Shown here piece by piece: positions 55,484 to 62,647 of a stretch of 64,000 bases of DNA; the first letter of the stretch is position 1, and the number at the start of each line of letters is the position of its first letter. The stretch is taken from the NCBI RefSeq assembly GCF_021341785.1, contig NZ_JAJTTF010000002.1, positions 310,001 to 374,000 of the forward strand, given 5' to 3'. The notes beneath the pieces were generated by a model, which saw only the letters and a program-made list of their open reading frames with translations, had not been told where the DNA came from and did no database searches. Both the position numbers and the translations under genes were made by a program. Origin of the DNA: Microbacterium sp. Au-Mic1 (GTDB lineage Bacteria > Actinomycetota > Actinomycetes > Actinomycetales > Microbacteriaceae).

Positions 55484-56794
55484 ATGGACGTACTCACGGC
55501 GGCGCAGACGGCGGCGCGTCTCGGTGTGCGGACGGAGACGCTCTACGCGTATGTCTCTCGGGGCCTGATCGCGCGCGAGCGCGGGGCGCACGGCTCGTTG
55601 TTCGACCCGCTCGAGGTCGAGCGCTTCGCCCGTACCCGCCGCCGTGCGACCTCGCCCTCGCACGGCGCGGCTCGCGCGGCCGGCGCGGACGGGAGCCCGC
55701 TGGCTGTCATCGATACGGACATCGCGCTGATCGAGGACGGAGAGCTCTGGATCCGCGGCGTGCCGATCGACGAGCTGGTCGCGGGGGAGGGCCAGCCGCC
55801 GAGATTCGACGCGATCGTGCGGTGGCTCTTCGCGCGCACGGACCTGCCGCAGTGGGACGCGTTGCGGCTGGAAGGGTCCGGGAGCGCAGCTCCGAGCCGC
55901 GTGGTTGCCGCCCTTCCGCCCGCTGCCGGGGCATTCAGCCGACTGCTCGCGGCGGTCGCGACTCTCGCGGCGGAGGATCCGGAGCGATACGACCTCCGTG
56001 CGGAGACCGTGGCACGCGTCGCGACGCGTCTCGTCGCCGGGCTCGTGGATGCGCTCCCGCTGCTCGGCGTCGGTCAGGAGAACGACAGCGCGGCGTCGAC
56101 CAGTGGGACGATGGGCGGATCGGTGGCAGCGCGGCTCTGGCCTCGCCTCACGAGGCTTCCCCCGACGCCTGATCGCGTACGAGTGCTGGACGCTGCGCTC
56201 GTGCTCCTGGTCGATCACGACATGGCGGCCTCGACTCTCGCCGCGCGGGCCGCGGCGTCGGCGCGAGCCCATCCCTACGCCGTCGTGGCGGCCGGGTTCG
56301 GCGCCCTCGACTCCGCTCTGCACGGAGCGGTGAGCGCGGCGGTCCACGCACTGCTCCGACAAGTGCGGGACGGGGTGGATCCGGCAGCCGCGCTGGCGAC
56401 CGCGACGCGCTTGGGCGGAGCGGGGATCCCCGGCTTCGGACAGCTGCTGTACCCGGACGGAGATCCCCGGGCGCGGCTGTTGCTTCGGCTCATGCGCGAG
56501 ACGGCGGATCCGCAGGCTGAGACGGCACTGGGGCTGGCCGAGCAGCTGATCTCCGTCGTGCAGGCCAGGACGGGCCTCCACCCCACGGTCGATCTCGCGC
56601 TGGCCGTGATGGCACTGGCCTGGGACATGCCCGCCGACTCCGGAGAGACGGTCTTCGCAGTCGCGCGCTCAGCAGGCTGGTGTGCGCACGCGCAGGACGA
56701 GTACGGGCGGTCCCCGCTGCGGTTGCGGCCGATCGGACACTACGTCGGTCCGGATGCGGCGGATCTCCAGCGGCCCGGGAGCAATGCTCGGTAG
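55484..56794 (+). CDS. HTH domain-citrate synthase fusion with altered active site
   Basis: A 436-residue protein. Residues 1-55 form an excisionase/MerR-like helix-turn-helix (LTAAQTAARLGVRTETLYAYVSRG with the wing FDPLEVERFARTRRR; read as two adjoining motifs). The rest is a citrate synthase domain: IEDGELWIRGVPIDEL, His280 in SALHGAV, and an Asp in TVDLALAVMAL. The second catalytic His of the GHxxY motif is replaced by Gln320 (GFGQLLYPDGDPR). A regulatory, metabolite-sensing role is plausible. The ATG at 55484 has GAAGGAG 6 nt upstream. It is divergent from the citrate synthase at 55381. Confidence 0.85.
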   Translation: MDVLTAAQTAARLGVRTETLYAYVSRGLIARERGAHGSLFDPLEVERFARTRRRATSPSHGAARAAGADGSPLAVIDTDIALIEDGELWIRGVPIDELVAGEGQPPRFDAIVRWLFARTDLPQWDALRLEGSGSAAPSRVVAALPPAAGAFSRLLAAVATLAAEDPERYDLRAETVARVATRLVAGLVDALPLLGVGQENDSAASTSGTMGGSVAARLWPRLTRLPPTPDRVRVLDAALVLLVDHDMAASTLAARAAASARAHPYAVVAAGFGALDSALHGAVSAAVHALLRQVRDGVDPAAALATATRLGGAGIPGFGQLLYPDGDPRARLLLRLMRETADPQAETALGLAEQLISVVQARTGLHPTVDLALAVMALAWDMPADSGETVFAVARSAGWCAHAQDEYGRSPLRLRPIGHYVGPDAADLQRPGSNAR

Positions 56795-56855
56795 TCTTGG
56801 TCGGTGCTGCGGGCCTCGGCTCGCTGTTCCCGTTTCGTTTCAGGAGGCAGACACG

Positions 56856-58838
56856 GTGGCGATCCTTCCCGGCATCTCCGGTCCCCGCGACCTCGACCGG
56901 CTCACCCCCGAACAGCTCGCGGAGCTGGCAGCGGAGGTCCGTTCGTTCCTGATCGAAAACGTCGCCCGCACGGGTGGCCACCTCGGGCCGAACCTCGGCG
57001 TCGTCGAGCTCACCATCGCGCTGCACCGGGTGTTCTCCTCACCAGATGACCCGATCATCTTCGACACCGGGCATCAGTCGTACGTGCACAAGCTCCTCAC
57101 GGGGCGTCAGGACTTCTCGGCGCTGCGCTCGCGCGGCGGGCTGGCCGGCTACCCACAGCGGTCCGAGAGCCCGCACGACGTCGTGGAGTCCTCGCACGCC
57201 TCGAGCTCGCTGAGCTGGGCAGACGGGATCTCCCGCGCCTTCACCGCGACGGGTCGCGGGGACCGTCACGTCGTCGCGGTCGTCGGCGACGGCGCGCTCA
57301 CCGGCGGCATGACGTGGGAGGCGCTCAACAACATCTCCGATGACAACGAGCGCAACCTGGTCATCGTCGTGAACGACAACGGGCGCTCCTACGCGCCGAC
57401 GATCGGCGGTATGGCCCGCTACATGAACCGGGTGCGCACGGCGGGCGTGTACCGCGACCTGCATCGCAAGTCGGACCGATTCTTCCGGGCGTTCGGTCCG
57501 GTCGGGCGCGCGTTCTACCGCGGCGTGCGCGGAGGAACGCACGGCTTCCTCTCGCGCTTCTCGAACAACGAGGAGTTGTACTCCAACCTCGACATCAAAT
57601 ACCTCGGTCCCATCGACGGGCATGACATCCCCTCTCTCCTTGAGACGCTGCAGCTCGCGAAGGACTACGGCGCCCCGGTCATCGTGCACGTCATCACCGA
57701 GAAGGGCCGGGGGTACCAGCCCGCGCTCGACGACGAGGCGGATCAGTTCCACGCGGTCAACAAGATCGACCCGAAGACCGGCGCCCCCCTCGCGGCGAGC
57801 GGCATCGGATGGACCGACGTGTTCGCCGACGCACTGGTCGACGTCGGTTCGCGCGCCCCGAAGGTCATCGCGATGACGGCGGCGATGCTGCGGCCCACGG
57901 GTCTCGCTCCGTTCGCAGAGCGGTTCCCCGACCGCGTCTACGATGTCGGCATCGCCGAGCAGCACGCCGTGACGTCCGCGGCGGGCCTCGCGTACGGCGG
58001 TCTGCATCCGGTGGTCGCGCTCTACGCCACGTTCATGGGCCGCGCGTTCGACCAGGTGCTGATGGACGTCGGGCTGCACCGTGCCGGGGTGACGTTCGTG
58101 CTGGACCGGGCGGGCGTCACCGGGCCCGATGGCCCGAGCCACCACGGTCTGTGGGACCTGTCCATGCTGCAGATCGTGCCGGGGATCCGCATCGCGGCGC
58201 CCCGTGACGCCGAGCGCCTGCGCGAGGAGCTGGAGGAGGCGGTGGCCGTCGACGACGCGCCGACCGTGATCCGCTTCCCCAAGGGTGCGGTGACCCCCGA
58301 GATCCCGGCGCTCGAGCGCCTGCACGACGGCGTGGACGTGCTCTCCCGCGATGAGGACGAGGATGTGCTGCTCATCGGGATCGGCCCGTTCGCGACTCTC
58401 GCTCTCGACGTGGCGGACCGGCTCAAGGCGCAGGGGATCGGGGCGACCGTGATCGACCCGCGCTGGGCGATCCCGGTGCAGCCCTCGGTCGTCGAGCTCG
58501 CGGCCCGGCACCGCCTCGTCATCACCCTCGAGGACGGCATCCGTGTCGGCGGGGTCGGCACACGCGTGCGTCAGGTTCTCCGCGAGGCGGGCATCGACAC
58601 AGCCGTCGACGAGCTGGGCCTGCCCGACGAGTACATCGACCACGCCAGCCGCGACCAGATCCTCGAGGATGCCGGGCTGACCGCGGGCAAGATCGCGCAG
58701 GACGTCGTCGCCCAGGTGCTCGGCACGCGCGTGCCGATCGCCCGCCCCACGGGCGAGGTTCCGCTGCACACGGGCACGGTCGAGATCGTGGCCGGGCGCA
58801 CGGTCGACGCGGACGCCGAGGAGCGTCGTCGACGCTAG
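56856..58838 (+). CDS. dxs: 1-deoxy-D-xylulose-5-phosphate synthase
   Basis: First enzyme of the MEP isoprenoid pathway: TPP-dependent condensation of pyruvate with glyceraldehyde 3-phosphate. It has 660 residues. The TPP-binding region is GDGALTGGMTWEALNNI; the N-terminus has GHLGPNLGVVELTIALH and GHQSYVHKLLTG; the transketolase-like middle has DVGIAEQHAVTSAAGLA with the catalytic Glu, and DRAGVTGPDGPSHHG. The GTG at 56856 follows AGGAGG. Its stop overlaps the stop of the convergent membrane protein gene (58835). It probably forms its own transcription unit 61 nt after the HTH-citrate synthase. Confidence 0.96.
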   Translation: MAILPGISGPRDLDRLTPEQLAELAAEVRSFLIENVARTGGHLGPNLGVVELTIALHRVFSSPDDPIIFDTGHQSYVHKLLTGRQDFSALRSRGGLAGYPQRSESPHDVVESSHASSSLSWADGISRAFTATGRGDRHVVAVVGDGALTGGMTWEALNNISDDNERNLVIVVNDNGRSYAPTIGGMARYMNRVRTAGVYRDLHRKSDRFFRAFGPVGRAFYRGVRGGTHGFLSRFSNNEELYSNLDIKYLGPIDGHDIPSLLETLQLAKDYGAPVIVHVITEKGRGYQPALDDEADQFHAVNKIDPKTGAPLAASGIGWTDVFADALVDVGSRAPKVIAMTAAMLRPTGLAPFAERFPDRVYDVGIAEQHAVTSAAGLAYGGLHPVVALYATFMGRAFDQVLMDVGLHRAGVTFVLDRAGVTGPDGPSHHGLWDLSMLQIVPGIRIAAPRDAERLREELEEAVAVDDAPTVIRFPKGAVTPEIPALERLHDGVDVLSRDEDEDVLLIGIGPFATLALDVADRLKAQGIGATVIDPRWAIPVQPSVVELAARHRLVITLEDGIRVGGVGTRVRQVLREAGIDTAVDELGLPDEYIDHASRDQILEDAGLTAGKIAQDVVAQVLGTRVPIARPTGEVPLHTGTVEIVAGRTVDADAEERRRR

Positions 58839-59404
58839 GACGGATCCGAGCGCGCCGCGGTGGTTCGGACGTCATCGCGCAGCGCCTTGTGCGACGTGAG
58901 CCACCAGCCGCTTGCGGCGGCGACGGCGGTCGCGCTCGAGGCGATCACTACGAGGGGCGGGTACCACCAGCCGCTCAGGGCTCCGATCCCGAGGGCGACG
59001 CCGGCGCCCACGACCGCGCCGAGTGCGAGTTGGGCGCACAGATGCACCGCACGGTGCCGAACACGCGCGAGACCGCGTCCGACCAGACCGGCGAGCGGTG
59101 TGACGACGAGCGCCACGAGCCCGGAGAGCATGCCGCAGACGACGAGCGCAATCAGCAGGACGGGGAGCCCCGCGAAGAGACCGACGATGCGGGCGGACCA
59201 GATCGATCCGGCGTCGTCCCCCGACCAGAGAGCGACCCAGCCGTCCGTGAGCGTCGACGCGAGCTCCGGGACGATGACGATCAGCGCCACCAGTGCGAGG
59301 AAGACGAGCCAGGTCCAGACTCCGCCGCGTGCCAATTCCTCCCCGGTGAACGCCATGGGCCGTTGCGGGGTGCGGGGCGAGCGCGGGACCTGGGAGTCCG
59401 TCAT
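58835..59404 (-). CDS. PMAFT-motif membrane protein, copy 3 of a tandem triplet
   Basis: A 189-residue membrane protein I cannot assign to a named family. The N-terminus RTPQRPMAFTGEEL is followed by four hydrophobic helices (around residues 28-48, 70-100, 118-145 and 150-172) and a short charged tail. The same RP-PMAFT-EE box opens the next two genes upstream, so the three are paralogues. Its ATG overlaps the stop of copy 2. It is the last gene of the TetR operon and converges on dxs with overlapping stops. Confidence 0.78.
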   Translation of the reverse strand: MTDSQVPRSPRTPQRPMAFTGEELARGGVWTWLVFLALVALIVIVPELASTLTDGWVALWSGDDAGSIWSARIVGLFAGLPVLLIALVVCGMLSGLVALVVTPLAGLVGRGLARVRHRAVHLCAQLALGAVVGAGVALGIGALSGWWYPPLVVIASSATAVAAASGWWLTSHKALRDDVRTTAARSDPS

Positions 59405-59973
59405 GATGCGGACCTCGGGAACCGCCACGCGCAGGGCGCCGCCATGCCGCGATCGGCGTTCAGCGCCCGCGCCGCGGTGAATCTCCAGGCGAGGGGGAAC
59501 GCGATCGTCGCCGCAACCGCGCTGCTAAGAACCACCGGAACGGCGAGCGCGGACAAGCCGACGATCCCGAGGGCGAACAGCGCGCCGAAGGAACCTGTGG
59601 CGCCGACAGCCAGACCGAGCACCGCATTGACGGTGATGTGCACCGCAGGATGTGCTGACCGTTCCCACGTCCGATTGAGCGCATGTGCAGGCAGCACGAA
59701 GAGGAAGAACGCGGGGACGCTGGCGACTGCGCCCGCGAGTGAGAGGGCGATTGCTCCGATGAGCCGGGACGAGACGTCCGAGATCGAGCAAGGCACGGAG
59801 GAAACTTCGGTAGGACAGCCAATGCCCAGCACCGCGAACAGCAGAACCGGCAGCAGTAGTAGCGTCAATCCCCAGGCGAGTAGCGCACCGTTGATGAACT
59901 CCTCCATGGTGAACGCCATGGGCCTCGCGGGCGTCCGCGGAGAAGGCGCGTCGGTACCGATGCTCATCATCAT
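59401..59973 (-). CDS. PMAFT-motif membrane protein, copy 2 of a tandem triplet
   Basis: A 190-residue paralogue of its neighbours. The box is RTPARPMAFTMEEF, then four hydrophobic helices including LLAWGLTLLLLPVLLFAVLG and LIGAIALSLAGAVASVPAFF. A loop with two cysteines (GIGCPTEVSSVPCS) could form an outer disulfide and is not shared with the other copies. Three consecutive ATG codons (59973, 59970, 59967) are possible starts; the first overlaps the stop of copy 1. Confidence 0.75.
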   Translation of the reverse strand: MMMSIGTDAPSPRTPARPMAFTMEEFINGALLAWGLTLLLLPVLLFAVLGIGCPTEVSSVPCSISDVSSRLIGAIALSLAGAVASVPAFFLFVLPAHALNRTWERSAHPAVHITVNAVLGLAVGATGSFGALFALGIVGLSALAVPVVLSSAVAATIAFPLAWRFTAARALNADRGMAAPCAWRFPRSAS

Positions 59974-60551
59974 CGGGGAGCCGCCTGAGGATGGGGATGC
60001 CGGCGACGGAACCAGGGCTGCGGAGTCAGCCCGCGGTCCTTCCGCAGCGCGAGCGACGCCGTCCTCGCCCAGGCGAGCGTGATCGCGACCGACCCCGAGG
60101 CCCAGCCGGCGACGGCGATCACGGTCAGAACGCCTGCGAAGCTCAGATGCAGCGTGGTGATCACGGCTGCCGTCACCGCACCCGAGAAGACGATGCCGAA
60201 CCCGGCCCATGCGATGACATGCGTTCGGAAGTCCGCCACCCGGACGATCGCACGTCCGAGGAGCAGCGCCGGCATCACTCCGATCAGGAGCGCGAGGAGC
60301 GAGATCGGCACGGCGTAGAACTGGACCAGGATGGTGAGGCCCACGCCTCTCCCGAGGGCGGAAAACAACGAATCCGCTTGGTCGAGTCTGTCGACGAACG
60401 CGGCGACGGTGCCCGCCAGCACGCACGCGATGAGGAACAGCACGAGGTGCAGCCCGAGAGCACGGAAGGCGCCCGCGATGAACTCCTCCGGGGTGAACGC
60501 CATCGGCTTCTTCGGTCTCCGCGGCCACGCCGGAAGCTCTTCGGCGTTCAT
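59970..60551 (-). CDS. PMAFT-motif membrane protein, copy 1 of a tandem triplet
   Basis: A 193-residue paralogue. The box is RRPKKPMAFTPEEF, then four hydrophobic helices (for example LHLVLFLIACVLAGTVAAFV and VQFYAVPISLLALLIGVMPA), with an Arg/His-rich tail FRRRRHPHP-like in composition. Its start overlaps the TetR stop by ATGA. I recognise no characterised homologue. Coupling to a TetR regulator suggests an envelope stress, lipid or efflux-related role, which is inference. Confidence 0.75.
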   Translation of the reverse strand: MNAEELPAWPRRPKKPMAFTPEEFIAGAFRALGLHLVLFLIACVLAGTVAAFVDRLDQADSLFSALGRGVGLTILVQFYAVPISLLALLIGVMPALLLGRAIVRVADFRTHVIAWAGFGIVFSGAVTAAVITTLHLSFAGVLTVIAVAGWASGSVAITLAWARTASLALRKDRGLTPQPWFRRRHPHPQAAPR

Positions 60552-61240
60552 GGCCGCACGTCCGCGATCTGGTCGAGGAGGTCGCGGGTCACACCGCGGA
60601 CACCGGGGACGCGCAGGAACGGGAGTGCGACGGCAAACAGTCTGAGTCCGGTATCGAGGAGGCGGGTGGTCTTCGCCTGGTCGGGAGACTCGTCATAGGT
60701 CCACCGGAGGATGAGCGCGAGATACATCGGGAAGATCGCCTCGGGCAGACGCTCGGCGATATCGTCCGGCACACGATGCGACGCGCCTTCGACGACTTCG
60801 CGGAGCAGGCCGATCGTCATCTCGCGCGCGGGAGAGGACTCCACGGACAGGGGGTTGATCGGGGAGTCGGGGGAGACCATCGCGCTGAGGAAGCCCGGTG
60901 CGACGGCGCGGTAGGCGCCGACCGTTTCCAGGCCGGTCTCGAGGAAGATGCGCAGACGATCGACGAGGCCGGTCACACCCTCGAGCCTTGGGCGCGCTAC
61001 TGCTCCGTGATCCCGCTGCTGCTGGTCGTAGAGCTCCTGGACCAGGTGCTCCTTGGAAGGGAAGTAGTAGTAGGCGTTCCCGACCGATACGCCTGCCTCC
61101 TTGGCGATCAGTCGGATGGTGGTGTCCGGGTAGCCGCGCTCGACGAATGAGGCCATGGCAGCCGCGCGGATCCGCGCTCTTGTCGCTTCGGCCTTCGGGG
61201 TGAGCGGCTTCGACGTCGCGTCCGACTCTGAACTGAACAT
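60548..61240 (-). CDS. TetR-family regulator of the membrane triplet
   Basis: A 230-residue regulator, first gene of the operon. The HTH is intact: ARIRAAAMASFVERGYPD, then IRLIAKEAGVSVGNAYYYFP. The C-terminal domain is all-helical (LVDRLRIFLETGLETVGAY, ERLPEAIFPMYLALILRW), of the kind that binds hydrophobic ligands such as fatty acyl groups. The ATG at 61240 lies inside a 12-bp perfect palindrome, so autorepression is likely. Its stop overlaps the next gene by ATGA. Confidence 0.88.
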   Translation of the reverse strand: MFSSESDATSKPLTPKAEATRARIRAAAMASFVERGYPDTTIRLIAKEAGVSVGNAYYYFPSKEHLVQELYDQQQRDHGAVARPRLEGVTGLVDRLRIFLETGLETVGAYRAVAPGFLSAMVSPDSPINPLSVESSPAREMTIGLLREVVEGASHRVPDDIAERLPEAIFPMYLALILRWTYDESPDQAKTTRLLDTGLRLFAVALPFLRVPGVRGVTRDLLDQIADVRP

Positions 61241-61245
61241 GTTCA
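61234..61245. promoter_or_regulatory. perfect palindrome over the TetR start codon
   Basis: TGAACATGTTCA, a perfect 12-bp palindrome containing the ATG at 61240. On the minus strand it follows an AT-rich CTATTCTTTG. It is a candidate operator for autoregulation of the four-gene operon. Confidence 0.55.
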
Positions 61246-61302
61246 AAGAATAGCGCGGACCCCGTGGAACGTCTACCCGGGCCGGGCGTGGCCGGCGCTC
61301 GG

Positions 61303-62565
61303 TCAGTACACTCGGCCCTCCGTGCACGTCGCGGTGTCGGCCGTATTGCCCATCACCTGCGAAGGCAATGTGACGGCGTCGGTCGTCGTAGGGACTGCGG
61401 AAGCGGCAGGAGCCAGAGGATCAGCGGCATCGGCCTCCGCGGGAGCCGCGGTGCCGGCTTCCTCGGTCGACTGACCTTGGGTGGCCGCTGTGAATGTGAA
61501 GGTCTTGTTCTGCTCGAGAGCGGTCAGCACCTGCTGTGCGGCGGCCTCGTCCGGAACCAGCCGGTTCGGATTCGACGGCGCGGGATAGACGGGGTACTGG
61601 ATGAACGCGTACTCCTGGGTGGGTACGCTCTTGATCGCGAGGCCCAATTGCACGAGCGTGAGCGGGTTCTCCAACGTGGTGCTGGGGTCGATCGCGCTGA
61701 TGCCGGCGTGCGCCAGCCGAAGCAGCTTCGCGGGATCGGTGAGCGTCTGCTCGTCGCTGATCCGCCGCACCAGGCTCGAGAGGTACTGCTGCTGGTTGCC
61801 GATTCGCGCGAGGTCACTACCGTCCGCCGTCGAGTAGCGCGCGCGAAGAAAGGCGAGAGCCTGCGCGCCCTGAAGCGTATGCCGTCCCGCGGTCAGATCG
61901 ATGCCGGAGTCCGCGTCCCGCATGTCGCTGGCGACGCAGATCTCCACGCCGCCGATCGCATTGGTGACGTCGATCACGCCACCCCAGTTGATCGATGCGG
62001 CGTAGCCGACCTTCAGCCCTGTCAGCGCGGTGATCGCCTTCGCGGAGCAGTTCACTCCGCCCCGTTCGAACGCGGCATTGATCATCTCGCCCGAGACCGC
62101 TGGTGACACCGTGCCGTCATCCTTCCGACACTCGGGGATTTCGACGAGGAGGTCGCGCGGGAAGCTGATCACCGTGATGTGCCGTGGCTCCGCGGAGATG
62201 TGCACGAGCATGAGGACGTCGCTGCGCGTGCCCTCGACGTCCGGATCCGAGCATCGATTCTGGAACATCGCGGCGTATTGCGGCTCGCAGTTGTCGGTTC
62301 CGGCGAGCAGGATGTTCGCGGCGACGTTCGGGAACCCGCCCAGTCCGGGTGCGGCTGCTTCTGCCGGTGCGTCCTCGAGCGCGAAGCTGCCCGACGCGAA
62401 GTTGCCGGCGAGGTCCTGGACGATCCAGACGCCGGTCGCGACCGCAGCGATGGCGACGGTGGTCGCGCAAACGGCGAGAAGGCGCAGGAACTGTCCCCAG
62501 GCGCCCGGACGCGGAAGCTGGCCGTGCTGGGCGACGGTCCGCCGACCGGATCTGGTTCCTCCCAC
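61303..62565 (-). CDS. LytR-CpsA-Psr (LCP) family cell-wall ligase
   Basis: Transfers polyprenyl-linked glycopolymers onto peptidoglycan at the outer face of the membrane. It has 420 residues. The cytosolic N-terminus is short and basic, one transmembrane helix (LLAVCATTVAIAAVATGVWI) follows, then the LCP domain. Conserved residues are in GTRSDVLMLVHI, VISFPRDLLVEIP, the Asp/Arg pair in RYSTADGSDLARIGNQQ and a LAFLRARY segment. A Thr/Ala/Pro-rich C-terminal tail ends with CTEGRVY. Start is GTG 62565 after GGGGGA. It sits between the TetR operon and glpD, transcribed leftwards. Confidence 0.93.
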   Translation of the reverse strand: MGGTRSGRRTVAQHGQLPRPGAWGQFLRLLAVCATTVAIAAVATGVWIVQDLAGNFASGSFALEDAPAEAAAPGLGGFPNVAANILLAGTDNCEPQYAAMFQNRCSDPDVEGTRSDVLMLVHISAEPRHITVISFPRDLLVEIPECRKDDGTVSPAVSGEMINAAFERGGVNCSAKAITALTGLKVGYAASINWGGVIDVTNAIGGVEICVASDMRDADSGIDLTAGRHTLQGAQALAFLRARYSTADGSDLARIGNQQQYLSSLVRRISDEQTLTDPAKLLRLAHAGISAIDPSTTLENPLTLVQLGLAIKSVPTQEYAFIQYPVYPAPSNPNRLVPDEAAAQQVLTALEQNKTFTFTAATQGQSTEEAGTAAPAEADAADPLAPAASAVPTTTDAVTLPSQVMGNTADTATCTEGRVY

Positions 62566-62647
62566 ACGATCCCCCTGATCTGCGCCTCGGACGATGCAGA
62601 CGACCCGTCATGCACCACCTGTTGCTGCCCGAGCCTAGCGGGCGATG

